Source of the DNA: Rotaria sp. Silwood1
Taxonomy: Eukaryota; Rotifera; Eurotatoria; Philodinida; Philodinidae
Direction of reading: 5' to 3'
Assembly (NCBI GenBank): GCA_905250075.1
Contig: CAJNOP010000027.1
Span: 1,346,741-1,410,740, forward strand
DNA: 64,000 nucleotides
Positions 25,321 to 37,233 of this stretch are shown here, in pieces (the first letter of the stretch is position 1; each line of letters starts with the position of its first letter). A program made the position numbers and the translations under genes. Under the pieces are notes generated by a model. The model saw only the letters and a list, made by a program, of their open reading frames with translations, was not told the origin of the DNA and searched no databases.

Positions 25321-28300
25321 GTACCCTATATATGCATTATAACTAGTAAAAAAATCACAATTTTCTGAGTTGTGACTGAAAATACACATGCAAATAAGTA
25401 TTAGGATACTGAGACGGTTGAACACGTACATATATAAGAACTTATCATATTGAAACACATTTTGAAAAGTATCTATTAAGTATATAATTCGTTCTGTGTA
25501 CATGTGACTATTTCTATATTTAAAATGAATACAATTTATCGTCGAACTGTTCATATCTAGTAAACATGAAACTTTTCGTGACTAATAATACGAGTTGCTA
25601 GCAAATATTTATTCTGTTGTTCTCAATGATTATCTTTAATTATATAAGGTCATTTTGTAGATTGCATGAAACTTTATATATATATATATTCCAATTGAAA
25701 CGTTCATAATATGTTGTTGTCATTTTTTCTAGCTAAATGAGTTAATAGATATTTATTTTCATCATCATGCAAATACTATAATATTGTTATGAATATATTG
25801 CTAAGTTACATTATTATTTATTTATAGCTTTGCCAGAATAATATTTTTGATAATTAAATCTATTTGATATGCTAATCTTAACATCGTTTGCATATATAAA
25901 TACAAAAATAAAATGATATCAACCTTGAACACTCATTCAATTATACATATTTTTCTCAACTTTCGAATCTTTACTATTTTTGTTTTTATCGTTTTCAATT
26001 ATAATATCAAAAAAAACAGTTCTAAAAATCAATTTTGGGTTACAAATAACTAAATGATATGAAATTTTTCAGCTAGACACCATTATATTCTCTTGAGACA
26101 TTTATCAGATAAGGATAAAATATAGTCAATTTGATAGTTCAAAAATTTTGTTTCAATTTTTACTTCATACAATTTAGTTTTTGTTTTATTTGAAAAAGTA
26201 TGCTCGACAATAGTGCATGACAGAATCATTTTCTTTTTAATATTTATTTCTTCGTTGGAGTTTGACAGTGACAAATCCAGTACTGCAAAAAAAAATGTCA
26301 TCTATTTTTTGAGATGTTTTTTGTCATACTTAACTTTTCACTCTTAGGATCCAATAAAAAGGTAAGCATCTATTAAAAAAAAAAGGACTCTGCTATGCCT
26401 TGCACTCTAACATACTCTTTCAGATAACAGAATAATAAAATATATTAAATAAAGGTTCGCAGAGAAGTTTCTATTATGAAATGGCTATTTTTGACTCTTG
26501 TTTTATGAATATCTAATGAAAACATTATGATATGGAGATGAAGACTTTATATGATTTGATTGTTTTTGACCTGAAAGAGATTTTGAGAGTGAAAAACTTA
26601 AGATTAATAGTATTTAGATAATGAGTGAGGAAGTATTTTTGTTTGAAAACAGATTCTAAGAAAATAATTTGTTTTGTAATTTGGTTAAAATAATTTCAAA
26701 ATTTCAAATAAATTTATAATAAAGTTAACTGAGAATCACTTATTCGTATACAATTTTCATTTGATGTTCATTATCAACTGAATCATTCAGCGATCTCATA
26801 TTTGATTTTTAATTGTAACCAAATTCTTTCTTATATAATTTCTTTAGACTCTATTGATTAACTAGTTATTTTTTCATCGAATGACATAGTAAAATACTCT
26901 CATCAATGTGTTATTAATTCAGAAATATTTCGAAAATTCTAAACATCTTGTTGAATAATTATGAGATTATTCACTTTGTGTTTGAGTATATTTTTTTGAT
27001 TATGGTTAAAACTTTTTTCAAGTTGTATCTTTGATTATATAATTTTATGTTGTTGACCTTTTTTTTTTTCTTAAATCTATCGACTTCAAGGACGATTCTA
27101 TTGAGCAATGTATGTAAATTTACTATCCAACGTTGACTTTTAATCAAATTTTTAATCGTGCCTGTCAAAATGAATCATATCGTTGTTTTACAACCATCTT
27201 ATTAAAACTTTTTTTTTTATGCAGTCAAAATGGCTGTATCTGTGCCAATATTAATTCTATTTATCTTTTGATAGATATCGAATGGTAGCAAAGAAAAAGA
27301 AAAGAGACTATTTGATGAAAAAATGTTTGGTCCTTGAAAATATATGGATATTTTTGATAAAACCACAATAATGAGTCTTTCACATCATCAATCTGATAGG
27401 TAATCAATGTGCAAATATGATCATTAAAAACGAATGCTTTTTTTTCTGCATATACATCAAAAGTTTTGAGTAGAGATTGAATCTTAATAAGTCTATGCAA
27501 AACGGAGAACATTCAAGAAATTCTCATAAAAAGCAAAAGAGATGTGATATATTATATGAAAGTTTTTACACATAGATTTCAACCTTGAATATGAAGTAGA
27601 AGAAAAAAACCTATTTAATAAATATATATATGTGTGTGTGTGTTTTTATATAAAAATTATTATATATATATATATATATGCTTTGTTATCAAGAGAATAA
27701 ATGTAAATTACGTAAAAGATGATAAAATTATATAATTTTCTTCCGATAGATTAAAATCAATAAGTAATTATTCACGTGTATTTAGATATTCATCAATAAT
27801 TTTACTTGATGAATAATAATTTGTTTTTTTTTGATTGCATTATTTATTACAATAAATATTTATCAAGAGTTAAACATTAATTTAAAATATTTTCTTTTCT
27901 ATGAAATTAAGATCATCACATGATACTCATTATTTGAATTGTACAAGTGTATTAATATTCGGATTATAAACATATATTTATAAAGATTTAATCAAGCGAA
28001 AACAATAATAAATTTTCTCCTCGATCGATAAGAATGTTACTTTTATTCTATTGATTACGCTCATCGATTTACTTTTCAATCTTTATTTTAATAATTTCAA
28101 AAGAAAAAAAAATACGCATAAATTAAATATCTAATATATGTAGTTCACATGAATTAATTAATTGAATATAGGTGATCAAAGATATATAACAAAATAATAA
28201 GTTATATTTTAATATATAATTTCTTTTTTTTTAAACTCATACACAGACTTACAAAAACGTTTTTTCAAATTATCAGACTATATTCTGCTTGAAATAAATT

Positions 28301-29250
28301 CATGAAACCTTTTATGAACGTCATTCAACTAAATTTCATATTCATCACAACTTATGTCAATATTAGCTATTTATAAGGATTGTATATGAACGTATATAAC
28401 ACATCGATATATTCTTTTTCTATATAGATCTTTTCATCAAATAAAGCAGAGAAATTTCTCATCAGTAGTTTCTTTTTTTTTTTTATTTTCTTTTTGCATA
28501 TTCTATTACGCGACGTGCATTGAACAACAAATCAAAGAATTTCTCATCAGTATTTCATTGTCTGAGAAAAAAAAAGCATGTTTGTCATTTGATTGAAGTA
28601 TGTATACGTGTACTCTCTTCATCTTGCTCGTCAGTCACATCAACTACTATCACACAATCTAGAAAGATATACTATGAAATTCTCTTGTTCATCAAAAAAG
28701 CCAACAACAATCAATGTTGATTTATTCTTTGTCTATGTCTCTCTTTTTTTTTTCTTTATGTCATTCATTTTTTTTTTGTTTCTTTTGCGGTTTTTTCTCT
28801 TTTTTTCTTTTCTATATCTCGTTCTTTTTCTGTCGACGCTACTACTCAAATTACTTTTCGCTCTCGCGCTTTGCTTTCTCTTTCGAAAACATTCAGCACA
28901 TACTCCATTATTAACTACCCAAACTGTTCTATAAGTTCGTGTATCGTGCATTGGAACTTCAGCTCATTTGCACTGTGAACAGGCAAACAAACTATACATT
29001 GGAAAAATAAATCTATGCGCATAGTACAATTGTTCTTTTTCTCATAACATTCCTCGATTTGGTCGAACGCATAACATAATATGAAACAATCTTATTAACA
29101 TTTCTTTTTTTCTTTATCTACTACGTTATTATTTTGTCACATCCAAGAGACAGCCATCATTAGCAACTGTAACAAAATATACATTATTAAACGAATGACA
29201 ATAACAACAACAATAAGAACAGTGTAATTACATCCAAATCAATAATAACA

Positions 29251-31359
29251 ATGGGCGTTGACACTTGTTATCCGTGTGCTAAATATCTTCTCTTAGTTCT
29301 TAACCTCATTTTTTGGGTATGTAAATATTACATGTATATATTAAAACCAAATAGATATGAATGTAGAGTATTAGCAGATGTAGCAACAGATTTATTTCTC
29401 ATGTAACAAAGAAAAAACCTGATTGAGCCGCAAACGTTTTTTTTTTTCTTTTAACAAGAAAAAAAGAACTGTTATTCATTCATATTCAAGTTGTGAACTA
29501 CTTAACAACTCTTAATTTTGAATAAAACGTAAAGGAAAAAAAAAAGTATTATTCTTTCTCTAGATAGAGAAACTATTGACATTTATGAATAAAGATAACT
29601 ATTGAGAAACAGATTATTGAACAATGACATGATAAAAAATTAATTTGGTTTCGAAATTCTTCATTAATACTCTCTAATCCTTAAATATACTTACTACATG
29701 TCTTTTTATCTTTTGTTTTTCTTTGTCATCTATCTAGTTAAGTGGTGCTGCACTGATAGTTCTTGGTAGTTTATTCTTATTACGTCCTGAAGTACAGCAT
29801 ATTATTCATCTATTCAATTTTACTGCATTACCGTTGTCATCAATTGAAATATCAGCTATTTTTATTATCTTTGTTGGTATCATTATCTTTCTTATTGGAA
29901 TTTTCGGATTGTGTGGTGCAAAATATGAATCACGCACTTGTCTCATACTTGTAAGTTATAATTGTCATATAATAATGACAAATAAACGAAAAAGTTTATG
30001 TTTTTTTTTTTTGTAGTATATTGTTTTGGTAACATGTGTTCTTTTGACGGAATTAGCCTTATTTACATATATAGCCATGTATCATGACCAATGGGAAGGA
30101 CTTATAAAACAACGTCTTGTATCACAAACGAAAAAATATAATCACTTGAATCCCAGCCAATATGAGCGAGCTATAAACTATGTTCAAAGCCAGGTAAAAT
30201 GAAGAAGAAAGTATGAATAGAAAAAAAAATGAATAGTTACGTAAGAAGCAAGAACGAAATGAGTGATGTACACAGTTGGTGCACTTTTATTCCAAAGTTC
30301 ACAATGTCTGTCTGCCGTCATATTGAGAAGACAAAAAAAAGTAACAAAAAAAAAAAAAGAATGAGAAAGCAAGACATTGTTATTGAAAGAATATTAGAAA
30401 AAGAGATCTTATAGTGATAATGATCATGTTAATGATGATGATGATGCAATAGTTATCATTATACTTGATCAAAATGTGATTTTTCACTTTCTAACATATA
30501 TATTTATGGATTAGATTGAATAATGAACCTTTTTTTTATTCATTGTCACAAAGCTTTTCTTCCTTTCTCATCTTTGTGTTGTTTACACTATATTATCAAA
30601 GGACGATTACAATCGCAATATTGCACAACATTCGCAACTTGTGCTAATGTCTGTGAATAAAGAAAACGATTTAGTAGACGTCAGACGAGATAGAAAAAAA
30701 AAAACGTTGCCTATGTATTTGTGATTCTTCTAACAACTATTAACTAGACAAACAAACTGGCATCGATCAATTGATGATTGTTAGCCATGATGTAATTTTC
30801 TATTTTTCCTTTATGTTTGTCCTTGGCCATAATTCGTCGTCAATATGAGAAAGTTGATCAGAAACATTGACAAGGACATACAAAAAAAATATGATGTGTC
30901 TTCCTTCCAACAGTGCCAGACATGTTAAATAAATAAAAAAACTTAATGAACTTAAACAAAACCATATTAAAAAAAAATTTTTTCATGGTTTATTTTTAGT
31001 ATCGTTGTTGTGGTATTGATTCAGCATATGATTACAGTGATGCAGTTGTTCCAATGTCTTGTTGTTCTATGACAGTTAAATTACCTTCTACATCAGCATG
31101 TACTGTTGATCAAGTTAGTTTACGTGGTACACTCGGATGTTTTCGTGTATTAACTAAAGTAACAATATATTGGATGAAATATTTTATTATTGCTGAACTT
31201 GGTCTATGTCTGCTATCAGTAAGTGACAAGACATAGTCTAATATGATTGAATCTATTTTGATGTTAAATATTTAGTTAATTGGTGTATTTCTTGCTATTT
31301 GTGTTTGTCAAAATGCAATGCTTTATGATGGATATACACAAGCTCCGTATCGTGTTTAA
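29251..31359 (+). CDS. Tetraspanin
   Basis: Five coding exons: 29251-29316, 29738-29950, 30017-30193, 31000-31218 and 31276-31359; every junction is phase 0; 252 aa. The start (MGVDTCYPCAKYLLLVLNLI) is the usual tetraspanin N-terminus with membrane-proximal cysteines and TM1. TM2 and TM3 follow with GLCGAKYESRTCL between them. The large extracellular loop holds the diagnostic Cys-Cys-Gly at 155-157, a second Cys pair in PMSCC (173-174), Cys 186 and GCF (198-200), so up to three disulphides. TM4 and a short tail ending APYRV complete it. Tetraspanins organise membrane microdomains with integrins, Ig proteins and signalling partners. Length and topology are normal. Intron 3 (806 bp) is the largest. 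An AATAAA is at 31618-31623. Confidence 0.93.
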
Positions 31360-33131
31360 TGACAAAAACAGAGATTTAACATTGTTTCTTTTATCATTGA
31401 ATTTTTTTATAACAGAACTTTTTTTTGTGTTAGTTGAGCGTAACTATAACAAAAAAAAAATAATAAGTTATTACTTTTTTTGTTTGTCCTTTGAAGTCAA
31501 ATTATTTCTTCGATTTGTATTCAGGAATTTTTTTTTTTTAATCTGTAAAAACATTCTATTGTATTTCTGTGTGTATATTTAGAACATTTAGAAATGAAAA
31601 TCAAACATAACGAAATGAATAAAAGATTAACTTTGTAGTACTCTTAGCATAATAATAATAACGATGATGATAATAAACGATGTTGATAAAGTAAACAAAT
31701 TGTCTTTATTATAAATAGTTGCCTTCTTTTTTGTTCTATTGTTCATAGAATTTTCTATGCAAGACTATTAAAGGATTGATTGATTGATGAAGTAACAATC
31801 TTGATATAGGACTACTTGCATAATATAGTTTGTCGACAGCTTGTATATTATTATTAGATGAAGAAATCTACTAAGTATAATTCGGTCAAGGATATTTGTT
31901 TATTGCTTCTTAAAAGAAAAACATTAATATTATTAGCATTCAAATAAAACTAATTATCAAGCACACGAATAAGCGCCTTTTTTTCTTTTGAAAATCATTC
32001 GAAGCAAATATAAATGTCATCTAGATTTTTTTCTTTCTTTATGATATTATATATTCATTTTTTTTTCTCATTTTTGTATGTCTATGTATTATAGATGAGA
32101 CATTGTTTGAATTCCTAAAATAATTATTAACTATACAGATTCCTAATGAATTGATCACTAGATATAAGAAGTCTGACTTATTTTGTTTGACTTATTCCCT
32201 ATAGATAATACTGAGTGTTACTCAAGGATAAAATAACATTTCCTTTTTCTTGCATTCCATCCTTTCTTCAATCATCTATTTCCTAGTGTCCTTGTCTTAT
32301 ACGATTACATGCTATATATAAAATAGAATGTTTTCGATATTATATCATTCAGATGTATTAACTATGTTTCTCGTAAGAATTAATAAGATTAAAGTTAATT
32401 TTTGAAACAAATCACCACAGTTCGATTTAAATATTTGTTATTCATATATAGTTTTTGTTTGTTTGCTTGCTTGCTTCATATTGCTCATAGAATTGTTTAC
32501 GAAATAGTTTTCAAATACCAATTGATTTCACTTTTATTAGTAGTTCAAATTCAAATGCTATTTGCTTTCAGTTCCACATAAGCACATTCGATGACATTGT
32601 ACGAATAGTTATGAAGGATATGTTTACAATGTCAACATAAAGAACGAACGATAGTATCGTTAATTACTTATTTATTGCTTTTACTACTATAGTTATGACA
32701 ATATTCATCTATATATTTGCAATCTCAATTATATATCATAGGTGTTGACCTTGAATCAAACAAATAAAATTTTTTCATTGAAAACTTTTTTCCACATATT
32801 TAAATAAATTAGTTATAGTGATTTTTCTTCTATTATTTCATAATCGATAAAATGATCTTATCAATTAATGAAAACAAAGTGTCTTTTTTTTTTCTCTTTT
32901 ACACACACATACACACAAAATCTATCATAAAACAAGTCAATACAAAAAAAAACCAACGAGAACATAAGCTGTCCCAAATAAAACTATTGCTTTATGTCTA
33001 AGAAATAATGCTAATTTTTTAATATTATAATGAGTATGAATCACACGAGTTTAATTTGCTTAAAGCAAACTCTGTGCAATATATACATAACATTTAAGTT
33101 TCTTATTCAATTTTATATTGTTTTAAGATCA
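31360..33131. other. Convergent intergenic region (tetraspanin 3' side to coiled-coil gene 3' side)
   Basis: It contains the tetraspanin 3'-UTR with its poly(A) signal at 31618-31623 and AT-rich spacer with homopolymer and GATT/TTGC micro-repeats (near 31780 and 32460). No gene seen. Confidence 0.5.
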
Positions 33132-36100
33132 TTATTTCCATGCACCATGTCCTGCTGTTGATGATTGTTGTTGTTGTTGTTGTTGTTGTTTTGGTTTATC
33201 TTTTTTAACTTTTGTTTTTGGTTGAGAAAGTCGTTCAAATAAATCATTTGTATTACTTTGTTTAGTATTATGTATATCATAATCAAGTCGTTTTTTAACT
33301 CCACCACCATGTGTTGTTACCGATGATTTATTATGTTGCCTTGGTGTTATACCATGTGATGAATGTGATTCATTGTGTAAAACTAAATCATCAACAATTA
33401 CTTTTTCATCTCGTTCAGCTAAATTTAATTGTTCAATAGATAATTGTATATTATGTAATGATCGATTTGTTTTAGCCAATGGATGTTCTATAAATATATT
33501 TTAAAGAATAAATTCAAAAAATTTTTTTTTTATAGACATTTACTATTTGATGTATTATGATCTTGAGTTGGTGGTCGTTCAAGTAACATTTTAACATATC
33601 TTGATAAAGATTCATTTGTTGATGATGTTTGATCATTTTGTTGATTTTCAATACTATCTTTTGATAGAGTTCCTTGTACTTCTTGTTGATGATCAACAAA
33701 ATTTGTTGTAATTGAAGATGTTGAACGATACGATGATACTGTTGGTTGATATATATGATTCATATTTAAATTACTATCAAGACTAAAAGAATTGGATGAT
33801 TTTTGTTGTTGTTCATAATTATTTGAAGGATAAATTGAAAATAATCCACTATTACTAATAGGATCTGCTGAATGACTTCGATTAGTTAATTGATTATTAT
33901 TATTTGTATGAAGAGAAGATTGAGTTATTGTTTGTGGATACCAATCTGGTAATGAATCAATTGGAGTTGAACGAAAAAATGGTGAATGAAGAGTACTATG
34001 TGGTTGAGAAGATAATAAATGACTAGAGAAAAGAAAAGAAAAGATTAGTTTTAATAAATGAAAAATAAAAATAAAAAGATAATGAAAAATTTACTTTTGA
34101 TTATTATCAAACATTTGTAAAGTATTTTCTTGGTGCATTGGTAATGGTAAATGAGAATTGAATTCATAACCATTAGCAACTCGATTTGTTTGATCAACAA
34201 GTGAATCAATACGAGATGAAAGTGATCGTATTGTTGATATATTAGTTGGATGATCATTATTAGTTAATGGTAATGAAGGAAGATATTCCGTATTTTTAAC
34301 TTTAACTTGTGTATCACTTAATGGTAATTTTATTTGATTAAATTGTGTTGATGATGAAGATGATGATGAATTAATTGGTTCATTTTGTGAAAAATTTATT
34401 TTTGTTGATCCTTTAAAAAGTGCTGTTTCAAATACATCTTGTAGTTTTTTTGCTAAATCTTGTCGTTCAGCATTTGTTGTCGATTGTATCTGTTCAATTT
34501 CATTTTTCATTTGATCAAGTTTATTTAATAATACTTGAACACGATTTTCATGTTCATGACGTTCATGTGATAAAATTTGTTCATGTTTTTCTTCTAAATC
34601 AGATAATTTACGACGATGTAATTCATTTATTTCTTCTTCAATTTGAATATGTTTCGCATGTTGTTCTTCAAGACGTTGATTTAACTAAAAGAAATTAAAA
34701 TTAGAAGAAAATATACGACTGTCTTTTTAAACTCTTCAAAACAATTGGTCTTAGGCCACGATAGAGTTTTGCGCGACACACTTTTTTTAAAGTTTTGAAT
34801 TACACTTGTCCCATTGATCGAAAGAAACATGATGATCCCATTCTATTGGGGTCTTGTGAAAAGAGCCTTTCAGATCCGAACTCGGTTGAACCATACTTTG
34901 ATATTCTTAATGAAACTTTAGATTTTGGGAATTATTTAACAAACAATGGTCAAAAAAAGTTCATTTGGAAAACTGAAATTCTGTACCCTCATCCTACAGA
35001 TTTATTGTTTTTTTTTATTTGAAAGAGTATGTCAGATAGTAGTGATCTCTTTTTTAAATTCTTACTTTTATGCGAGGAAATAGGATAACATGTTCAAGAC
35101 TTCGAAAAACTCTTAAAAAACGATCATCTTAGTGGCGTAACCAGGGTAGAGCTCCGCCCAACCACCGGCGTCAACTTCGTTAGCTAAATTCTCCTATCAA
35201 CCCTACCACCCCACAGTCCTCATTCGCCTGAGCCCAATCACCAGACATTTAAGCGATGCTAAGCCCTACCATCGCCAAAATCTTAATTACGCCACTAGAC
35301 CGTCTATTTATAGACAATCTTTTTTTACACAAGAATAAAAAAAAGTTAATTTAAAAAACAGGTCCTGCAACTTCACATGCTCTTGCAAACAAAAGAAAGT
35401 CATTTGCGACAGTAAAGCTCCTAAGAGAATTCTGGGATACCCATTCAGTAAATGAGTTACTAACTGAAAAGTGTCGATATTTGATAACGAAAATTGACTT
35501 TTTTTTGAGGACGATTCAATGAACTTACTTTAGTTTCAGCATCACGCATAAGTTGAATTTTAAGAGATTCAGTTTGAGCACGATATTTGGCTTCACGCAA
35601 TTCAAGTTCCATTTTCAATACATTCTGAAATAAGACGCAAATAAAATTTCTTTTCCGAAATAAAATTTTTACTGACATTCTCACGTCGTTGTTCATCAAG
35701 ATCATTTTCTAATTGACGAATTTTGATTTGATAATCACCATTTAGTTTATGTTGATCACGTAACAGTTGTTCAATTTGTTCTTGTTTTTTGTCCAATTCA
35801 GATTGTATATCAGTAAAACGAGTCTCGCCATTTTTGATTTCATTACGTAAATCATTTTCAAGTGTAGACCACCGTTGTTTAGCCTTTGAAAAAATTTCTT
35901 TATATGATGAATGACAAATTGTGAATGTAAATTAGAAATGAACGCAAGACTTTAAGTTCAGATTGAAAAACCAAATATAATTTTATGCAAAGAGAAAATA
36001 AAAGAACATTCAACTAGTATACTTTGTAGAGAATTTTTTTCTTCAAAGCAAGATTATCACGGTTTCTCTTCGATTTTTACAGGCTGAGAAGATGAAACTA

Positions 36101-37233
36101 AAGTTTGCGACCAGGATTAGTTCTAGTGCCGCTGTAGTCATGCTCTAATTTAGGTATTATGATCATGTCGTTTTTGAAGCAGACTGATTTAATAGAGCAA
36201 ATATTTCTCTTCAAGTTGTAGCATCGAAATATTTTTTCTTCGCTTAAAAATATGTAAATCTATACTAGGAACTAGAAAGTTTTGTACATATCTTTAGTGA
36301 TGACGTAAAATCAAACAATATTAAAATAATTTTATACTTGTTCAGAATCTTTTGTTAATTGTTGTATACGTTGTTCATTTTGTTTTGTTTTTGATTGTAG
36401 ATTTTCATAATCTTCTTTCATATTATCATTATCTTTTGTTAAACGTTCAATGAGTAAATTTTTTTCATTTAATTTTATATCAAATTGTTGTTTTTCATTT
36501 AAATTTTTTTCTCGATTTATTTGTTCATTTTGTTTAATTTGTTGTGTTAAATTATTTAATTTTATCTTATAATCATTTTCTTTTTGTTTCCATTCATCAA
36601 CAACATTTGGTATCATTTGTTCAAGTTGTTTCATACATAAAGTTTTTTTATGATCATTTGCACGTAATTGTATTAATTCAGATTCAGCTTCTGTTAAACG
36701 TTGTTGTTGTACATCAATTAATGTTTCTAACTGTTTTCGACGATTACGTTCACTTTCTAATGATGATTTGTAATATACTAATTCAGGATTTGCTTCACTA
36801 AGAAATTCTATAAATGAAAAAAAATTAAATTGAATAATTAGAGAAATTATAAGTTTTAACCAGATCGTGGTTGTTGATCATCAATTAATGGTTGTTCATT
36901 AATTGGTAGAATATTTGTTCGACTCATTGAATGAAGTAATTGTCGAGCGTTTTGTAATTGTAATAAACATGGTTCTGATGATTGAGATTCATTTGTTTGA
37001 ATTAAACTATATAAAAATATACAAATAAATTTGATTGATGTTTGTTTTAAAACTTACTCTATATGTTCGTTTTCTTTTTCATGTAATTTATGATCAGGTG
37101 TTGATGTAAACATTGTTCCTGAATGACGACGATGAGAAGAATTCATAGTATCATGAATATTAAAACCTTCGAAAAGTAGACGACGATGAGTGCGGTTTTG
37201 TGGTTCATTGGTTGTAGTTGTAAATGACGACAT
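33132..37233 (-). CDS. Long coiled-coil protein (centrosomal/ciliary type, possibly centrobin-like)
   Basis: Eight coding exons: 37233-37058, 37006-36861, 36807-36338, 35883-35677, 35624-35529, 34684-34095, 34022-33544 and 33487-33132; all GT-AG with matching phase; 839 aa. The N-terminal 100 residues are basic and Ser/Thr-rich. From about residue 115 to 430 the protein is almost pure coiled coil, rich in Glu, Lys, Gln and Asn heptads (ERNRRKQLETLIDVQQQRLT, DEWKQKENDYKIKLNNLTQQ). The C-terminal 400 residues are disordered, Ser/Asn/Gln-rich, with SLSRYVKMLLERPP as the one conserved-looking block and a run of eight Gln near the end encoded by CAA repeats. The architecture fits centrosomal or ciliary scaffold proteins such as centrobin, but identification at family level is tentative. 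The ATG follows an acceptor-like AG by nine bases. Introns of 454 and 844 bp interrupt the coil. Confidence 0.8.
33163..33192 (-). repeat. CAA trinucleotide run coding poly-Gln
   Basis: Plus-strand TTG/TGT repeats encode eight consecutive Gln near the C-terminus of the coiled-coil protein. Such runs are length-variable between alleles. Confidence 0.8.
34685..35528. other. Coiled-coil gene intron 5, carrying a hAT MITE
   Basis: The 844-bp intron contains the element at 35130-35297. A plus-strand frame at 34795-35022 starts at a non-ATG codon and has no supporting structure. Confidence 0.5.
35130..35297. mobile_element. Short non-autonomous hAT-type element
   Basis: Ends TAGTGGCGTAACCAGG and TTAATTACGCCACTA are inverted over the outer 10 bases. 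Flanking octamers GATCATCT (35122-35129) and GACCGTCT (35298-35305) match at six of eight positions, consistent with a decayed 8-bp target duplication. TAG-N-G termini plus 8-bp duplication are hAT features. The interior is strikingly GC-rich for this window and non-coding. Confidence 0.65.

Larger units (their letters stand above)
21531..29250. other. Gene desert upstream of the tetraspanin gene
   Basis: About 7.7 kb of AT-rich DNA. It holds a (CTAC)n microsatellite near 23860-23878, the short palindromic array at 24158-24298, two adjacent foldback elements (24401-24958 and 24960-25320), TG/TA dinucleotide runs at about 27621-27680, and a strongly pyrimidine-rich tract at 28730-28880. Short frames at 25315, 26083, 26971, 27261 and 28520-28951 are low-complexity or random and were not called. 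The last few hundred bases are presumably the tetraspanin promoter and 5'-UTR. Confidence 0.45.

Noticed and set aside
28593-28951. Overlapping frames on both strands in a TCTTT-rich tract
   Set aside because: Low-complexity Phe/Leu/Ser or Lys/Arg translations from a pyrimidine tract; better explained as tetraspanin upstream DNA.
34795-35022. 75-codon plus-strand frame in intron 5 of the coiled-coil gene
   Set aside because: It begins at TTG rather than ATG, lies antisense inside a well-defined intron and has no recognised motif or splice context.
33514-37000. Several additional frames overlapping the coiled-coil gene on both strands
   Set aside because: They are alternative-frame shadows of the CAA/GAA-rich exons.
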